Positions 45,131 through 54,169 of a DNA stretch of 64,000 nt are shown piece by piece. Positions within the stretch are counted from its first letter, which is position 1. Every line of letters starts with the position of its first letter. Origin of the DNA: Thalassococcus profundi (lineage in GTDB: Bacteria; Pseudomonadota; Alphaproteobacteria; Rhodobacterales; Rhodobacteraceae); the NCBI RefSeq assembly GCF_003344785.1, contig NZ_QPMK01000002.1, positions 361,142 to 425,141 of the forward strand. Reading direction: 5' to 3'. A program made the translations under genes and the position numbers. The notes beneath the pieces are model-generated. The model did no database searches. It had not been told where the DNA came from and saw only the letters and a list, made by a program, of their open reading frames with translations.

Positions 45131-47608
45131 ATGGCCGAAGCGAGCTTGCGATTCGAGATCACCGGGATGAGTTGCGCCGGGTGTGCGGGCCGCGCTGAAC
45201 GGGCGTTGTCGGCGGTGCCCGGCGTCGCGCAGTCGAATGTGAACCTTGCCGATCACACCGCGCGGGTCACCGGCGATGTGACGCCGAAGGCGCTGGCTGA
45301 CGCGCTGGGTGCGGCGGGATACCCCGCGGCGACCGAGACGGTGCATCTGTCCATCGACGGGATGAGCTGCGCGTCCTGCTCGGCGCGGGTCGAGAAGGCG
45401 CTGACGGCGGAACCCGGCGTTCTCGACGCCACGGTCAACCTTGCCACCGAAACGGCCACCGTGCGTCACCTGGGCGGCGCCGTGGACCTTGCCGCCCTGA
45501 CCGAGGCGGTGCGCAAGGCAGGATACGAGGCACGGGCCGAAGACCGCTCCGGCCCAACGACCGACGTGCATGAAGACGCACAGGCGCGGCTTTGGCGCGA
45601 TACGCTGATCGCCGGGGCGCTGACGCTGCCGGTCTTTCTGGTCGAAATGGGCGGTCACCTGGTGCCCGCGGTGCATCACGCGGTGACCGGGCTGGTGGGT
45701 CAATCCGTCTGGTGGTTCGTCCAGTTCCTAGTGATCTCGGCTGTGCTGTTCGGACCGGGGCGGCGGTTCCTGTCCATCGGTCTGCCGCTGCTGGCGCGCG
45801 GGACTCCCGACATGAATTCGCTCGTGGCGCTTGGTACGCTGTCGGCCTGGAGTTACTCCAGCGTCGCGCTTTTCGCTCCGGGATTGCTGCCCGAGGCTGC
45901 GCGCGCGGTCTATTTCGAGGCGGCGGGCGTGATCGTGACGCTGATCCTGCTGGGCCGCTGGCTCGAGGCGCGCGCCAAGGGCCGCACGGGCGAAGCGATC
46001 CGCAAGCTGATGGCGCTGCGCCCGGACGTGGCGCGGGTCGAGCGCGACGGCGAGGTTGTCGAACTGCCCGCAGAGGCGCTGCGCGCGGGTGACATCCTGC
46101 ACCTGCGGCCCGGTGAACGCGTGGCGGTCGACGGCGAGGTGATCGAGGGCCGGTCCTACATCGACGAAAGCCTTGTCACCGGAGAGCCGGTGCCGGTCGA
46201 GAAATCCCTCGGCGACAGCGTCACCGGCGGCACGATCAACGGCTCCGGCGCCCTGCGGTTCCGGGCCACGGCGGTGGGGCGCGACACGGTGCTGGCGCGG
46301 ATCATCGCGATGGTGCAGGACGCCCAGGGCGCCAAGCTGCCAATCCAGGCGCTGGCCGACAAGGTCGTGCTCTGGTTCGTACCCGCGATCATCGCCATCG
46401 CTGTCGTGACGGTCGCCGTCTGGCTGGCGGTGGGCCCGTCCCCCGCGCTCAGCCATGCGCTGGTGGCGGGCGTGTCGGTGCTGATCATCGCCTGCCCCTG
46501 CGCAATGGGTCTGGCGACGCCCACGTCGATCATGGTCGGCACCGGCCGGGCGGCCGAGCTGGGCGTCCTGTTTCGCCGGGGTGACGCGCTGCAGCGGCTG
46601 GCCGAAGTGCCGGTGATGGCCTTCGACAAGACCGGCACGCTGACCTGTGGCGCGCCTGCGCTGGTGGCTCGTCATGGCGCGGATGGCGTCGATACCGACG
46701 CAGTTCTGCGGCTGACGGCGGCGGTCGAGCGGCACTCGGAACACCCCATCGCCCGTGCCATCGAGGCGGCGGCCTCGGGGCCCCTGCCGACGATCGAGAA
46801 TTTCGAGGCCTTGCCGGGCGACGGGTTGCGCGCCCGGGTCGAAGGGCGGGAGGTGCTGATCGGCACCGCCCGGCTGATGGCAGAGAAAGGCGTGGCGCTC
46901 GATTCCCTGCGGGACGCCATGACCGAGGTCGAATCCCGCGGCCAGACGCCGGTGCTCGTGGCGATGGACGGCGCGGCGGCGGCCTTGTTCGCAGTGGCCG
47001 ACCCGATCAAGCCGACCAGCCGCGACGCGGTGGCGTCCTTGCGCCGCGCCGGGGTGAAAGTCGCGATGATCACGGGCGACACGCCCGCCAGCGCCCGTGC
47101 CATCGCAGCCGAGTTGGGCATCGACCACGTGGAGGCCGGCGTGCGCCCGGACGGCAAGGTCGCCGCCATTGAGCGCCTGCAAAGGACGTACGGCGCCGTG
47201 GCCTTTACCGGCGACGGGATCAACGACGCCCCGGCACTGGCGGCGGCGGACGTGGGCCTTGCTGTCGGCACCGGCACGGACGTGGCCATCGACGCGGCCG
47301 ACGTCGTTCTGGTGTCCGGCGACATCACCGCCGCGGTTACCGCGCGCCACGTCTCGGCCCGGGTGCTGCGCAATATCAAGCAAAACCTCGTCTGGGCCTT
47401 CGGATACAACGTCGCGCTGGTGCCGGTGGCAGCGGGGGTGCTTTATCCGCTGACCGGCATGATGCTGTCGCCGATGCTGGCGGCTGGGGCGATGGCACTC
47501 TCGTCAGTCTTCGTGGTGACCAACGCGCTGCGTCTGCGCCGGATCGGTGCACCGGACGCGGCGCCGCGCGACACGGGCGCGGAACGGCAAAGGGAGGCGC
47601 TGACATGA
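45131..47608 (+). CDS. copA: Cu(I)-exporting P1B-type ATPase
   Basis: An 825-residue inner-membrane pump starting at ATG 45131 after AGAGGAGG. Two N-terminal HMA metal-binding domains carry GMSCAGC (Cys15/Cys18) and GMSCASC (Cys80/Cys83). Eight membrane helices are expected; the ion path has Cys-Pro-Cys at 455-457 ('IIACPCAMGLATP'), the phosphorylation Asp is 499 in 'FDKTGTLTCG', and 'GDGINDAPALAAADVG' completes the P domain. The two Cys pairs plus CPC define Cu(I)/Ag(I) transport. It is preceded by a CueR-type promoter and overlaps cueR by 4 bp. Confidence 0.95.
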   Translation: MAEASLRFEITGMSCAGCAGRAERALSAVPGVAQSNVNLADHTARVTGDVTPKALADALGAAGYPAATETVHLSIDGMSCASCSARVEKALTAEPGVLDATVNLATETATVRHLGGAVDLAALTEAVRKAGYEARAEDRSGPTTDVHEDAQARLWRDTLIAGALTLPVFLVEMGGHLVPAVHHAVTGLVGQSVWWFVQFLVISAVLFGPGRRFLSIGLPLLARGTPDMNSLVALGTLSAWSYSSVALFAPGLLPEAARAVYFEAAGVIVTLILLGRWLEARAKGRTGEAIRKLMALRPDVARVERDGEVVELPAEALRAGDILHLRPGERVAVDGEVIEGRSYIDESLVTGEPVPVEKSLGDSVTGGTINGSGALRFRATAVGRDTVLARIIAMVQDAQGAKLPIQALADKVVLWFVPAIIAIAVVTVAVWLAVGPSPALSHALVAGVSVLIIACPCAMGLATPTSIMVGTGRAAELGVLFRRGDALQRLAEVPVMAFDKTGTLTCGAPALVARHGADGVDTDAVLRLTAAVERHSEHPIARAIEAAASGPLPTIENFEALPGDGLRARVEGREVLIGTARLMAEKGVALDSLRDAMTEVESRGQTPVLVAMDGAAAALFAVADPIKPTSRDAVASLRRAGVKVAMITGDTPASARAIAAELGIDHVEAGVRPDGKVAAIERLQRTYGAVAFTGDGINDAPALAAADVGLAVGTGTDVAIDAADVVLVSGDITAAVTARHVSARVLRNIKQNLVWAFGYNVALVPVAAGVLYPLTGMMLSPMLAAGAMALSSVFVVTNALRLRRIGAPDAAPRDTGAERQREALT

Positions 47609-47994
47609 ACATCGGAGAAGTGGCCAAGCGGGCCGGACTGCCGCCCAAGACCATCCGCTATTACGAGGAAATCGGCCTCATCGCACCCCGGCGCGACGGC
47701 AACGGCTACCGCAGCTTCGACGGGCAGGACCTGCATCGGCTGGCCTTCCTGCACCGCGCCCGGGCGCTTGGCTTCACCATCGAGGATTGCCGCACCCTGC
47801 TGGCGCTCTACGCCGACGAAGGCCGCGCCTCGGCGGATGTGAAAGCGGTGGCGGAGGATCACCTGGCCCGCATAGACGAGAAAATTTCCCAGCTTCAGTC
47901 GATGCGCGACACGCTGGGCGAGCTTATCCGCTCCTGCGCCGGTGACAACCGCCCGGACTGTCCGATCCTCAAGGATCTGTCGGCCAAGCCCTGA
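47605..47994 (+). CDS. cueR: Cu(I)-responsive MerR-family regulator
   Basis: A 129-residue transcription factor. The N-terminal winged helix 'MNIGEVAKRAGLPPKTIRYY' is typical of MerR; a dimerisation helix follows; the metal loop has Cys111 and Cys119 in 'SCAGDNRPDCPIL', the Cys-x7-Cys form that separates CueR from zinc or mercury sensors. Its start overlaps the ATPase stop (ATGA), so it is expressed with its own target. It converges with speB with 6 bp between the stop codons. Confidence 0.96.
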   Translation: MNIGEVAKRAGLPPKTIRYYEEIGLIAPRRDGNGYRSFDGQDLHRLAFLHRARALGFTIEDCRTLLALYADEGRASADVKAVAEDHLARIDEKISQLQSMRDTLGELIRSCAGDNRPDCPILKDLSAKP

Positions 47995-48000
47995 CCCGGA

Positions 48001-48945
48001 TCAGCGCGCTGCACCGGGCAGGACGCAGAGCATCTCGTAAAGCAGGTTGGCCCCGATCAGCGCGGTGTTGCCGCTGGGATCGTAAGGCGGCGAGACCTCG
48101 ACCAGGTCGCCGCCGACAAGGGTCAGCCCGGCGCAGCCGCGCACGATTTCGAGCGCCTGCCAGGTCGAAAGCCCGCCGGGTTCGACCGTGCCGGTTCCGG
48201 GGGCGAAAGCCGGGTCGAGGCTGTCGATATCGAAGCTGAGATAGACCGGCGCATCGCCGATCCTGTCGCGGACCTCGGCCATCAGCGGGGCGAGGGACTT
48301 GTACCAGCAGTCCTCGGCCTGCACGACCGTCCAGCCCTTGTCGCGACCCCAGTCGAAATCGTCGGGGCTGTAGCCGGTGCCACGCAGGCCGATCTGGAAC
48401 ACCTTGTCATTGAGCAGGCAGTCCTCTTCCCAGGCGCGGCGGAAGGGACAGCCGTGGGCGACCTTTTCCCCGAACATCTCGTCGTTGATGTCGGCATGGG
48501 CATCGACGTGAATGAGCGCGACGGGTCCATGCCGTTCCTTGATCGCGCGCAGAATCGGCCAGGACAGCGTGTGATCGCCGCCCAGCGTCAGCGGCACCGC
48601 GCCATGCCCGAGGATGCCGCGATAATGTTCTGCGATGATCTCGACCGATTTCTTCAGGTCGAAGGTGTTGATCGGCACGTCGCCGATGTCGGCCACCTGC
48701 ATGTGCTCGAACGGGGCGGCGCCCGTCGCCATGTTGTAGGGGCGCAGCATCCGGCTCTCGTCCCGGATCTGCCGCGGCCCCAGCCGCGTGCCGGGACGGT
48801 TCGATGTGCCGATGTCCATCGGGATGCCCACGAAACAGGCATCGAGTCCGGCGGCGTTCTCGGCGGCAGGCAGGCGCATCATCGTGGCGGGCCCGCCGAA
48901 ACGGGGCATGTCGTTGCCGCCCAGCGGCTGGTTGAAACGGGTCAT
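48001..48945 (-). CDS. speB: Agmatinase/arginase-family ureohydrolase
   Basis: A 314-residue manganese enzyme starting at ATG 48945. The metal ligands are in 'LTLGGDHTLSWP', 'IHVDAHADIND' and 'YLSFDIDSLDPAFAPGTG'; the 'GTVEPGG' segment following is typical. Agmatinase makes putrescine and urea from agmatine. Related Rhodobacterales enzymes are annotated as agmatinase but some act on guanidinobutyrate or other guanidino compounds, so the substrate is not sure. It overlaps the TetR gene by 4 bp and lies back to back with a Pot-type polyamine importer, which supports a polyamine role. Confidence 0.88.
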   Translation of the reverse strand: MTRFNQPLGGNDMPRFGGPATMMRLPAAENAAGLDACFVGIPMDIGTSNRPGTRLGPRQIRDESRMLRPYNMATGAAPFEHMQVADIGDVPINTFDLKKSVEIIAEHYRGILGHGAVPLTLGGDHTLSWPILRAIKERHGPVALIHVDAHADINDEMFGEKVAHGCPFRRAWEEDCLLNDKVFQIGLRGTGYSPDDFDWGRDKGWTVVQAEDCWYKSLAPLMAEVRDRIGDAPVYLSFDIDSLDPAFAPGTGTVEPGGLSTWQALEIVRGCAGLTLVGGDLVEVSPPYDPSGNTALIGANLLYEMLCVLPGAAR

Positions 48946-49568
48946 TCCGGTCCTTCTTCTGCGATCATGCGGGCAAACGGGGCGATCTGTGCGGTCACCC
49001 GGTTGCGCAGCGTTTTCAGCGGCATCTTTTCGTCCTTCACGAATTCGATGAATTCCATGTTGAGGTTGTTGAAGACCAGTTGGCCCAGAACCGCCGGATC
49101 GAGTCCGGCGCGAATTTCTCCGCGACCCTGCAGAGTGGCGATCAGGTCGGTGACCTGCTGGCCCAGACGACGGTCCAGCTCGGTGTAGCGGCGGCCGTTG
49201 GGAGTTCCGGGATGTTCGATGGACAGCGCCATGGCGGTGCGCCACATTTCCTTGGTCAGGTAAATCAAAGAGTGGTCGTAGTAGTTGAAGATCAGCTTGA
49301 GCAGCGCCTTTTCCGCCCCGTTCGGCGGCTGATCGGCGATGTTCTGGCCGATCTGAAGCACCTCCTCGACCTCCATCGCGACCGTCGCGATGAGGATGTC
49401 GCCCTTGTTCTGGTAGTAATTGTAGACCGTCCCGACAGAGACCCCGGCCAGTTGGGCCAGGTCCTCGATTCGAACGGAATCGTATCCGCATTCGCGGAAT
49501 CTGCTCACCGCTGCCTGCAAAATGCGCTTTTCGCGCTTGGCTTTCTGTTCTTCGCGCAGACCCGGCAT
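48942..49568 (-). CDS. TetR/AcrR-family regulator of the polyamine locus
   Basis: A 208-residue repressor-type protein. The N-terminal helix-turn-helix is 'RILQAAVSRFRECGYDSVRI' followed by 'AGVSVGTVYNYYQNKGDIL', the classic TetR recognition helix. The C-terminal ligand domain is diverged. Its stop overlaps the speB start (ATGA), and its own start faces the potD-type gene across a 115-bp gap that contains a perfect palindrome, the likely operator. It probably controls both speB and the transporter and may sense a polyamine or agmatine. Confidence 0.9.
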   Translation of the reverse strand: MPGLREEQKAKREKRILQAAVSRFRECGYDSVRIEDLAQLAGVSVGTVYNYYQNKGDILIATVAMEVEEVLQIGQNIADQPPNGAEKALLKLIFNYYDHSLIYLTKEMWRTAMALSIEHPGTPNGRRYTELDRRLGQQVTDLIATLQGRGEIRAGLDPAVLGQLVFNNLNMEFIEFVKDEKMPLKTLRNRVTAQIAPFARMIAEEGPE

Positions 49569-49619
49569 GGAAGCGCCCTTGTGACCGACGGTTTTCGAAA
49601 TACAGGTTGACTAGAAAAA

Positions 49620-49631
49620 TGAACCGGTTCA
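49620..49631. promoter_or_regulatory. Likely operator for the TetR regulator
   Basis: TGAACCGGTTCA is a perfect 12-base palindrome midway between the divergent tetR and potD-type genes, preceded by GTTGACTAG and followed by a T-rich stretch. The size and central placement fit a TetR dimer site overlapping both promoters. Confidence 0.65.
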
Positions 49632-49683
49632 ACTTTTTTCTCGAAGGCAGCCGAACGTGCCGCCGCAAAACCAATGGGGAGAT

Positions 49684-50745
49684 ATGAAAATGAGCAATTG
49701 CCTGGCCCGCCTGACGGGCACCACGGTCCTTGTCTGCGCCGCAGGCGCGGCAACCGCTCAGGAAGAGCTGAACGCGCTGGTGTGGTGCGACCACACCGAT
49801 CCGGCGCTGATCGAACCCTTCGAGGAAAAGTTCAACGCCAAGGTCAACCTGCGCGAATACGAAGGCACAGGGGCTGCGCTGGCGCTGCTGGAACAATCCC
49901 GCCCGGGCGACTGGGACGTGCTGGTGATCGACGGCATCGACGTCTTCCGCGCGGTTGATGCAGGCATCCTCGCCCCGCTTCCCGCCGACGACCTGCCCAC
50001 AGCGGACTTCTTTCCCGAGGTGGTCATGGAAGAGAACAACTCCGCCGACGGACAGGTCTACGCGGTGACCGAGAAATTCGGCTACAACACCATCTCCTAC
50101 AATGCCGACGCGGTGGACGAGGCCGACATGCAGGACATGGCCGCAGTCCTGTCCGAGAAATACGCCGGCCGTCTGTCGATCTACGATTACTACCTGCCGG
50201 TGATGGGGCTCGCGGCGCTGGCCGACGGCATCGCGACGGCGGATATCGACGGCACATCGCTGGAAAGCATCGGCGCGACGCTGTCGACGATGAAAGAGCG
50301 CTCGGCCTCGGTCGCGGGCGTGGTCGCCGCGCAGACGGCGCTGGCCACGGGCGAAGTCGACATCGTGGTGGGCGGCGGCGAATGGCTGACCGCGGTGCTG
50401 TCGAACGAACGGCCAGAGCTGACCTGGACCATCCCCGAGCAGGGCGCGGTGCGCTGGACCCAGAGCATCGGCGTGCTGGCCGACAGCGAAAAGCCCGAGC
50501 TGGCGACCGAGTTCGTGAAATACATCGTCAGCCCCGAAGGCCAGGCGGCACTTGCGACCTCGTCGTGCTTCTGGGGGATGCCCGCCAATGCCAAGGCCGG
50601 CGACCTGCTGAGCGATGCCCAGAAAACCGCGCTGCGCTGGGATGAACAGCCCGATTACCTGGCGCGCACCCAGCTCTATCCCGCGCCCGATACCGATCTG
50701 GATATCGAGATGCAGGACCTGTGGCTGGAGACCCTGTCGCAGTGA
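49684..50745 (+). CDS. Spermidine/putrescine-type ABC transporter substrate-binding protein
   Basis: A 353-residue periplasmic protein; ATG at 49684 with GGGGAGAT upstream; an in-frame ATG lies two codons on. The signal ends 'AGAATAQEE'. The mature part has 'ELNALVWCDHTDPALIEPFE', 'KVNLREYEGTGAALALLEQ' and 'VYAVTEKFGYNTISYNAD', consistent with the PotD/PotF family, and a final 'QPDYLARTQLYPAPDTD'. It delivers a polyamine or similar cation to the permeases encoded after it. Length is usual for the family. Confidence 0.9.
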   Translation: MKMSNCLARLTGTTVLVCAAGAATAQEELNALVWCDHTDPALIEPFEEKFNAKVNLREYEGTGAALALLEQSRPGDWDVLVIDGIDVFRAVDAGILAPLPADDLPTADFFPEVVMEENNSADGQVYAVTEKFGYNTISYNADAVDEADMQDMAAVLSEKYAGRLSIYDYYLPVMGLAALADGIATADIDGTSLESIGATLSTMKERSASVAGVVAAQTALATGEVDIVVGGGEWLTAVLSNERPELTWTIPEQGAVRWTQSIGVLADSEKPELATEFVKYIVSPEGQAALATSSCFWGMPANAKAGDLLSDAQKTALRWDEQPDYLARTQLYPAPDTDLDIEMQDLWLETLSQ

Positions 50746-51593
50746 TGCCGCTGCGCGACCGGACCCTGGGCTGGGGGCTTGCCGCCCCCGCCCTGCTCTG
50801 GACGGTCGCGTTCTTCGTCGTGCCCTTCGTGGTGATGGGCGCGATGAGCCTTGCGACGCTGGACGGGCGCACGCTGGTCTGGGGCCTGTCGCTGTCGAAC
50901 TACGCCGAGATCGCGGACAAGGCCTATATCTGGCGCGCCATCCTCGTGTCGCTGGAAATCACCCTCACGGTCACGGCGCTGTCGGTCCTGTTGGCCTATC
51001 CGCTGGCCTGGATCATCGCGTTCCGCGTGCCGCAGCGCTGGCAGCGGCTGGCGCTCTTGCTCGCGATCCTGCCGTTCTGGACGTCTTACGTGGTGCGCTC
51101 CTACGCCTGGCTGCTGGTGCTGGCGCGCGAGGGCGTGGTGAACCAGACGCTGATGACGCTGGGCCTGATCGCGGAGCCGATCACGCTCGCCAACACCCGC
51201 ATCGCCACGGTGACGGGTTTCGTGCATTTCTTCGTCATGCTGCTGACGCTGACGATCTTCGCCAACCTGGTGCAGCTGTCGCCGAACTACCGCCGCGCGG
51301 CGATGGACCTGGGCGCCAACGCGTTCCAGACCTTCTGGCACGTCGTCCTGCCGCTGACCCTGCCCGGCATCGTCACCGGCGCCTTCCTGACCTTCGTGCT
51401 CTGCATCGGCGACTACATCACACCGCAGATCCTGGGCGGCAACAACGAGCTGACCGTGCCGCAGGTCATCATGGTGCAGCTTGGGAGGCGGGCGGATTTC
51501 CCCCTCGCCTCGGCGCTGGCGATCGTGCTGATGGGGCTGGTGACGCTGGCCTATCTCGCCTGCGCGCGCTGGCTGAGGCTCGACCGGATATGA
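50745..51593 (+). CDS. PotB-type ABC transporter permease
   Basis: A 282-residue inner-membrane permease; ATG at 50745 overlaps the upstream stop by one base (TGATG). Six helices and the conserved EAA loop 'YRRAAMDLGANAFQTFWHVV' with 'PLTLPGI' following are visible, as is 'SYVVRSYAWLLVL', typical of PotB/PotH. It forms a heterodimer with the permease encoded next. Confidence 0.93.
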   Translation: MPLRDRTLGWGLAAPALLWTVAFFVVPFVVMGAMSLATLDGRTLVWGLSLSNYAEIADKAYIWRAILVSLEITLTVTALSVLLAYPLAWIIAFRVPQRWQRLALLLAILPFWTSYVVRSYAWLLVLAREGVVNQTLMTLGLIAEPITLANTRIATVTGFVHFFVMLLTLTIFANLVQLSPNYRRAAMDLGANAFQTFWHVVLPLTLPGIVTGAFLTFVLCIGDYITPQILGGNNELTVPQVIMVQLGRRADFPLASALAIVLMGLVTLAYLACARWLRLDRI

Positions 51594-52360
51594 TGCGCGC
51601 GGCGCCCTGGCTCTACCTCGTCGCAGCCTTCGTCTTCATTTACCTGCCCGTGGGCGCGCTGGTGCTGTTCTCGTTCCAGGGCGGCAGCTTGCCGGTGCCC
51701 CCCTTCGACGGGCCAAGCCTGCAATGGTACGGCGACATCCTGTCGGACGACGACCTGACCGACGCCCTTCGGAATTCGCTGATCGTCGCCGTCGGCAGCG
51801 CCGCCGTCGCCTGCGCGCTGGGGTTCCTCGCCGCCTATGCGCTGGCACGGTTCGTCCTGCCGGGGGCGGCGCTGATGCGCGGACTGCTGATCGCGCCGCT
51901 GACCGTCAGCTACCTGATCGTGGGCCTTGGCCTGCTGATGGTTCTGCAACGGCTGGGGCTGGGCCTGTCGCTCTGGACCGCGGGGATCGGGCACGTGGTC
52001 ATCAACCTGCCGCTCTGTTTTGCGATCATCTACGCGTCGATGGGCGCGCAGCAGCAGAACGCCGAACGTGCCGCCCGCGACCTTGGCGCCAACGAGGCGC
52101 AGGTGATCCTGCTCATCACCGCGCCGATGCTGGCCCCCGCGATCCTCGCCGCGTTCTTCCTCTCGGTCACGCTCAGCTGGGACGAATTCATCATCGCCTT
52201 CCTGCTCACCCGCTTCGACATCACCCTGCCGGTCGAGATCTGGTCGATGCTGCGCTCGGGCCTGTCGCCACGGCTCAACGCCATCGGCAGCCTTGTTTTC
52301 CTGGTATCTGTCACGGCGGTGCTGCTCCTTGAAATCCTTGTCTTCCGGAAACGCGCATGA
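51590..52360 (+). CDS. PotC-type ABC transporter permease
   Basis: A 256-residue inner-membrane permease with a double ATG at 51590/51593; the first gives a 4-bp overlap (ATGA) with potB. It starts 'MMRAAPWLYLVAAFVFIYLP' and has the EAA-loop 'NAERAARDLGANEAQVILLI', then 'SWDEFIIAFLLTRFDITLPV', typical of PotC/PotI. The frame is open far upstream, but that stretch lies inside potB and is not coding. Confidence 0.93.
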   Translation: MMRAAPWLYLVAAFVFIYLPVGALVLFSFQGGSLPVPPFDGPSLQWYGDILSDDDLTDALRNSLIVAVGSAAVACALGFLAAYALARFVLPGAALMRGLLIAPLTVSYLIVGLGLLMVLQRLGLGLSLWTAGIGHVVINLPLCFAIIYASMGAQQQNAERAARDLGANEAQVILLITAPMLAPAILAAFFLSVTLSWDEFIIAFLLTRFDITLPVEIWSMLRSGLSPRLNAIGSLVFLVSVTAVLLLEILVFRKRA

Positions 52361-53400
52361 CCGCCCCTGTCCGCCTCGACGGCATCAATCACTGGTTCGG
52401 CGACTTCCAGGCGCTGACCGACATTTCGCTCGACATCGCCGCCGGGGAATACATCACCCTGCTGGGGCCTTCGGGCTGCGGCAAGACCACGCTGCTGTCG
52501 GTTCTGGGCGGTTTCGTCGAACCCAGCCAGGGCACGGTGCACATCGCCGGGCAGGACGTGACGCGCCTCTCTCCTGCCAAGCGCCCGACCACCACGATGT
52601 TCCAGGACTACGCCTTGTTCCCGCACATGAGCCTGCGCGACAACGTCGCCTTCGGCCTGCGCATGGGCGGCATGGGCCGCGCGAAACGCCACGCCCGCGC
52701 GCTCGATATGCTGGCGCTCGTGGGTCTGGAAAAGGACGCCGCCAAGCGTCCGCATGCCCTGTCGGGCGGGCAGCGGCAGCGGGTCGCGCTGGCCCGCGCC
52801 TTGGCCGTTGAGCCCGATGTGCTGCTGCTGGACGAGCCATTGGGCGCGCTCGACCTGAAACTGCGCCGGTCGATGCAGGACGAGCTCAAGTCGATCCAGC
52901 GCCAGGTCGGGACGACCTTCGTGCACGTGACCCACGACCAGGAAGAGGCGATGGCCATCGCCGACCGCATCGTAGTGATGAACGCCGGCCGGATCGAGGA
53001 TGCCGGCCCGCCGGCGCGGGTCTACCGCGACCCGGCCACGCTCTTCGCCGCCGCCTTCATGGGCGAGATGAACCGCATTCCCGGCATCAACGAGAACGAA
53101 ACCACCCGCACCGCGTTTGGAAAGATCCACAACCCGCGGATGTCGGAGGGCAAGGTCACGCTTTGCCTGCGCCCCGAGGCGATCCACATCGGAAAGGGCG
53201 GATTCAGCCTGGGCCGCGCCACGGTGCAGGATGCCGCGTTTTTCGGCACCCACGTGCGCGCGCATGTGACACCCGTGGCAGCGCCCGACATGCGACTGGT
53301 GGTGCATCTGCCGCCCGGTTCGATCCCGGAGCCTGACGACGTGCTGGACCTTTGCGCAGATCACGACGGCCTGACGGTGTTCCCGGCAGAGGAGGCGTGA
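52357..53400 (+). CDS. PotA-type ABC transporter ATP-binding protein
   Basis: A 347-residue ATPase. Walker A is 'LLGPSGCGKTTLL', the signature 'LSGGQRQRVALARALA', Walker B 'VLLLDEPLGALDLKLR', and the H-loop 'FVHVTHDQEEAMA'. The C-terminal part (~240-347) is a TOBE-like regulatory domain ('LCLRPEAIHIG') found in the PotA/MalK group. It overlaps potC by 4 bp (ATGA) and the next gene by one base. Confidence 0.95.
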   Translation: MTAPVRLDGINHWFGDFQALTDISLDIAAGEYITLLGPSGCGKTTLLSVLGGFVEPSQGTVHIAGQDVTRLSPAKRPTTTMFQDYALFPHMSLRDNVAFGLRMGGMGRAKRHARALDMLALVGLEKDAAKRPHALSGGQRQRVALARALAVEPDVLLLDEPLGALDLKLRRSMQDELKSIQRQVGTTFVHVTHDQEEAMAIADRIVVMNAGRIEDAGPPARVYRDPATLFAAAFMGEMNRIPGINENETTRTAFGKIHNPRMSEGKVTLCLRPEAIHIGKGGFSLGRATVQDAAFFGTHVRAHVTPVAAPDMRLVVHLPPGSIPEPDDVLDLCADHDGLTVFPAEEA

Positions 53401-54125
53401 TGGACCGCGCGAAACCCGAAGACTGGTGGCGGATCGAGCGCAAGGGCGACGACGTCACCCTGATTTCCGAACCGTTCATCCAGGAGTTCTACCGCTGCAA
53501 CTGCTGGCACGTGCGCGGACGCGACCGGGACATGCTGGTGGACAGCGGCATGGGCGTCGTGTCGCTGCGGGACTGGGTGCCGCTGGTGACCGAACGCAGC
53601 CTGACCGCGGTGGCGAGCCACACGCATTTCGATCACATCGGCTGCCACCATGAATTCGCCGACCGCTGCGTGCATCGGGCCGAGGCCGGGATCCTGGCCG
53701 ATCCCGCCTATGACGCGATCCTCGCCAACTACGTCACCGACGACATCTTCGACCGCCTCCCGCCCCTGCCGTACCAATCCGCCGACTATGGCGTCAAAGC
53801 CGCGCCGGCGACCCGGCTGCTCGAGGATGGCGACGTCGTGGACTTGGGCGACCGCCACTTCGAGGTGATCCACACGCCGGGGCATTCGCCGGGCGGTATC
53901 GCGCTTTGGGAGGCGGCGACCGGCATCCTGTTTTCAGGCGACATCGTCTATGACGGACCGTTGATCGAAGACACCTACCATGCCGATGCCACTGATTATT
54001 ACCGGTCGATGGTGCGGCTTTACGATCTGCCGGTGCGCATCGTGCATGGCGGCCATTTCCCCAGCTACGACGCCGCGCGGCACCGCGCGATCATCCGCGC
54101 CTGGCTGGACGGCAAGGACGGCTGA
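53400..54125 (+). CDS. MBL-fold metallohydrolase at the end of the polyamine-transport operon
   Basis: A 241-residue soluble protein whose ATG (53400) overlaps the ATPase stop by one base (TGATG). The metallo-beta-lactamase fold motif is 'SHTHFDHIG' (HxHxDH), then 'VIHTPGHSPGGIALWE' and 'ILFSGDIVYDG' with further ligands, and 'IVHGGHFPSYD' with the last His. The substrate is unknown; it could hydrolyse a lactone, thioester or phosphodiester. Being the last gene of a Pot-type operon is unusual and suggests a link with the imported compound. Confidence 0.88.
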   Translation: MDRAKPEDWWRIERKGDDVTLISEPFIQEFYRCNCWHVRGRDRDMLVDSGMGVVSLRDWVPLVTERSLTAVASHTHFDHIGCHHEFADRCVHRAEAGILADPAYDAILANYVTDDIFDRLPPLPYQSADYGVKAAPATRLLEDGDVVDLGDRHFEVIHTPGHSPGGIALWEAATGILFSGDIVYDGPLIEDTYHADATDYYRSMVRLYDLPVRIVHGGHFPSYDAARHRAIIRAWLDGKDG

Positions 54126-54169
54126 GGCGCCAGAGCGAAAGCCGAGGCGCAGCAGAGAGCAGCAGGCGC

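Noticed and set aside
50615..51589. A 581-residue PotC protein extending back through potB
   Set aside because: The upstream 325 codons are in a different frame of the potB gene; the true permease starts at the ATGATG at 51590, overlapping the potB stop by 4 bp.
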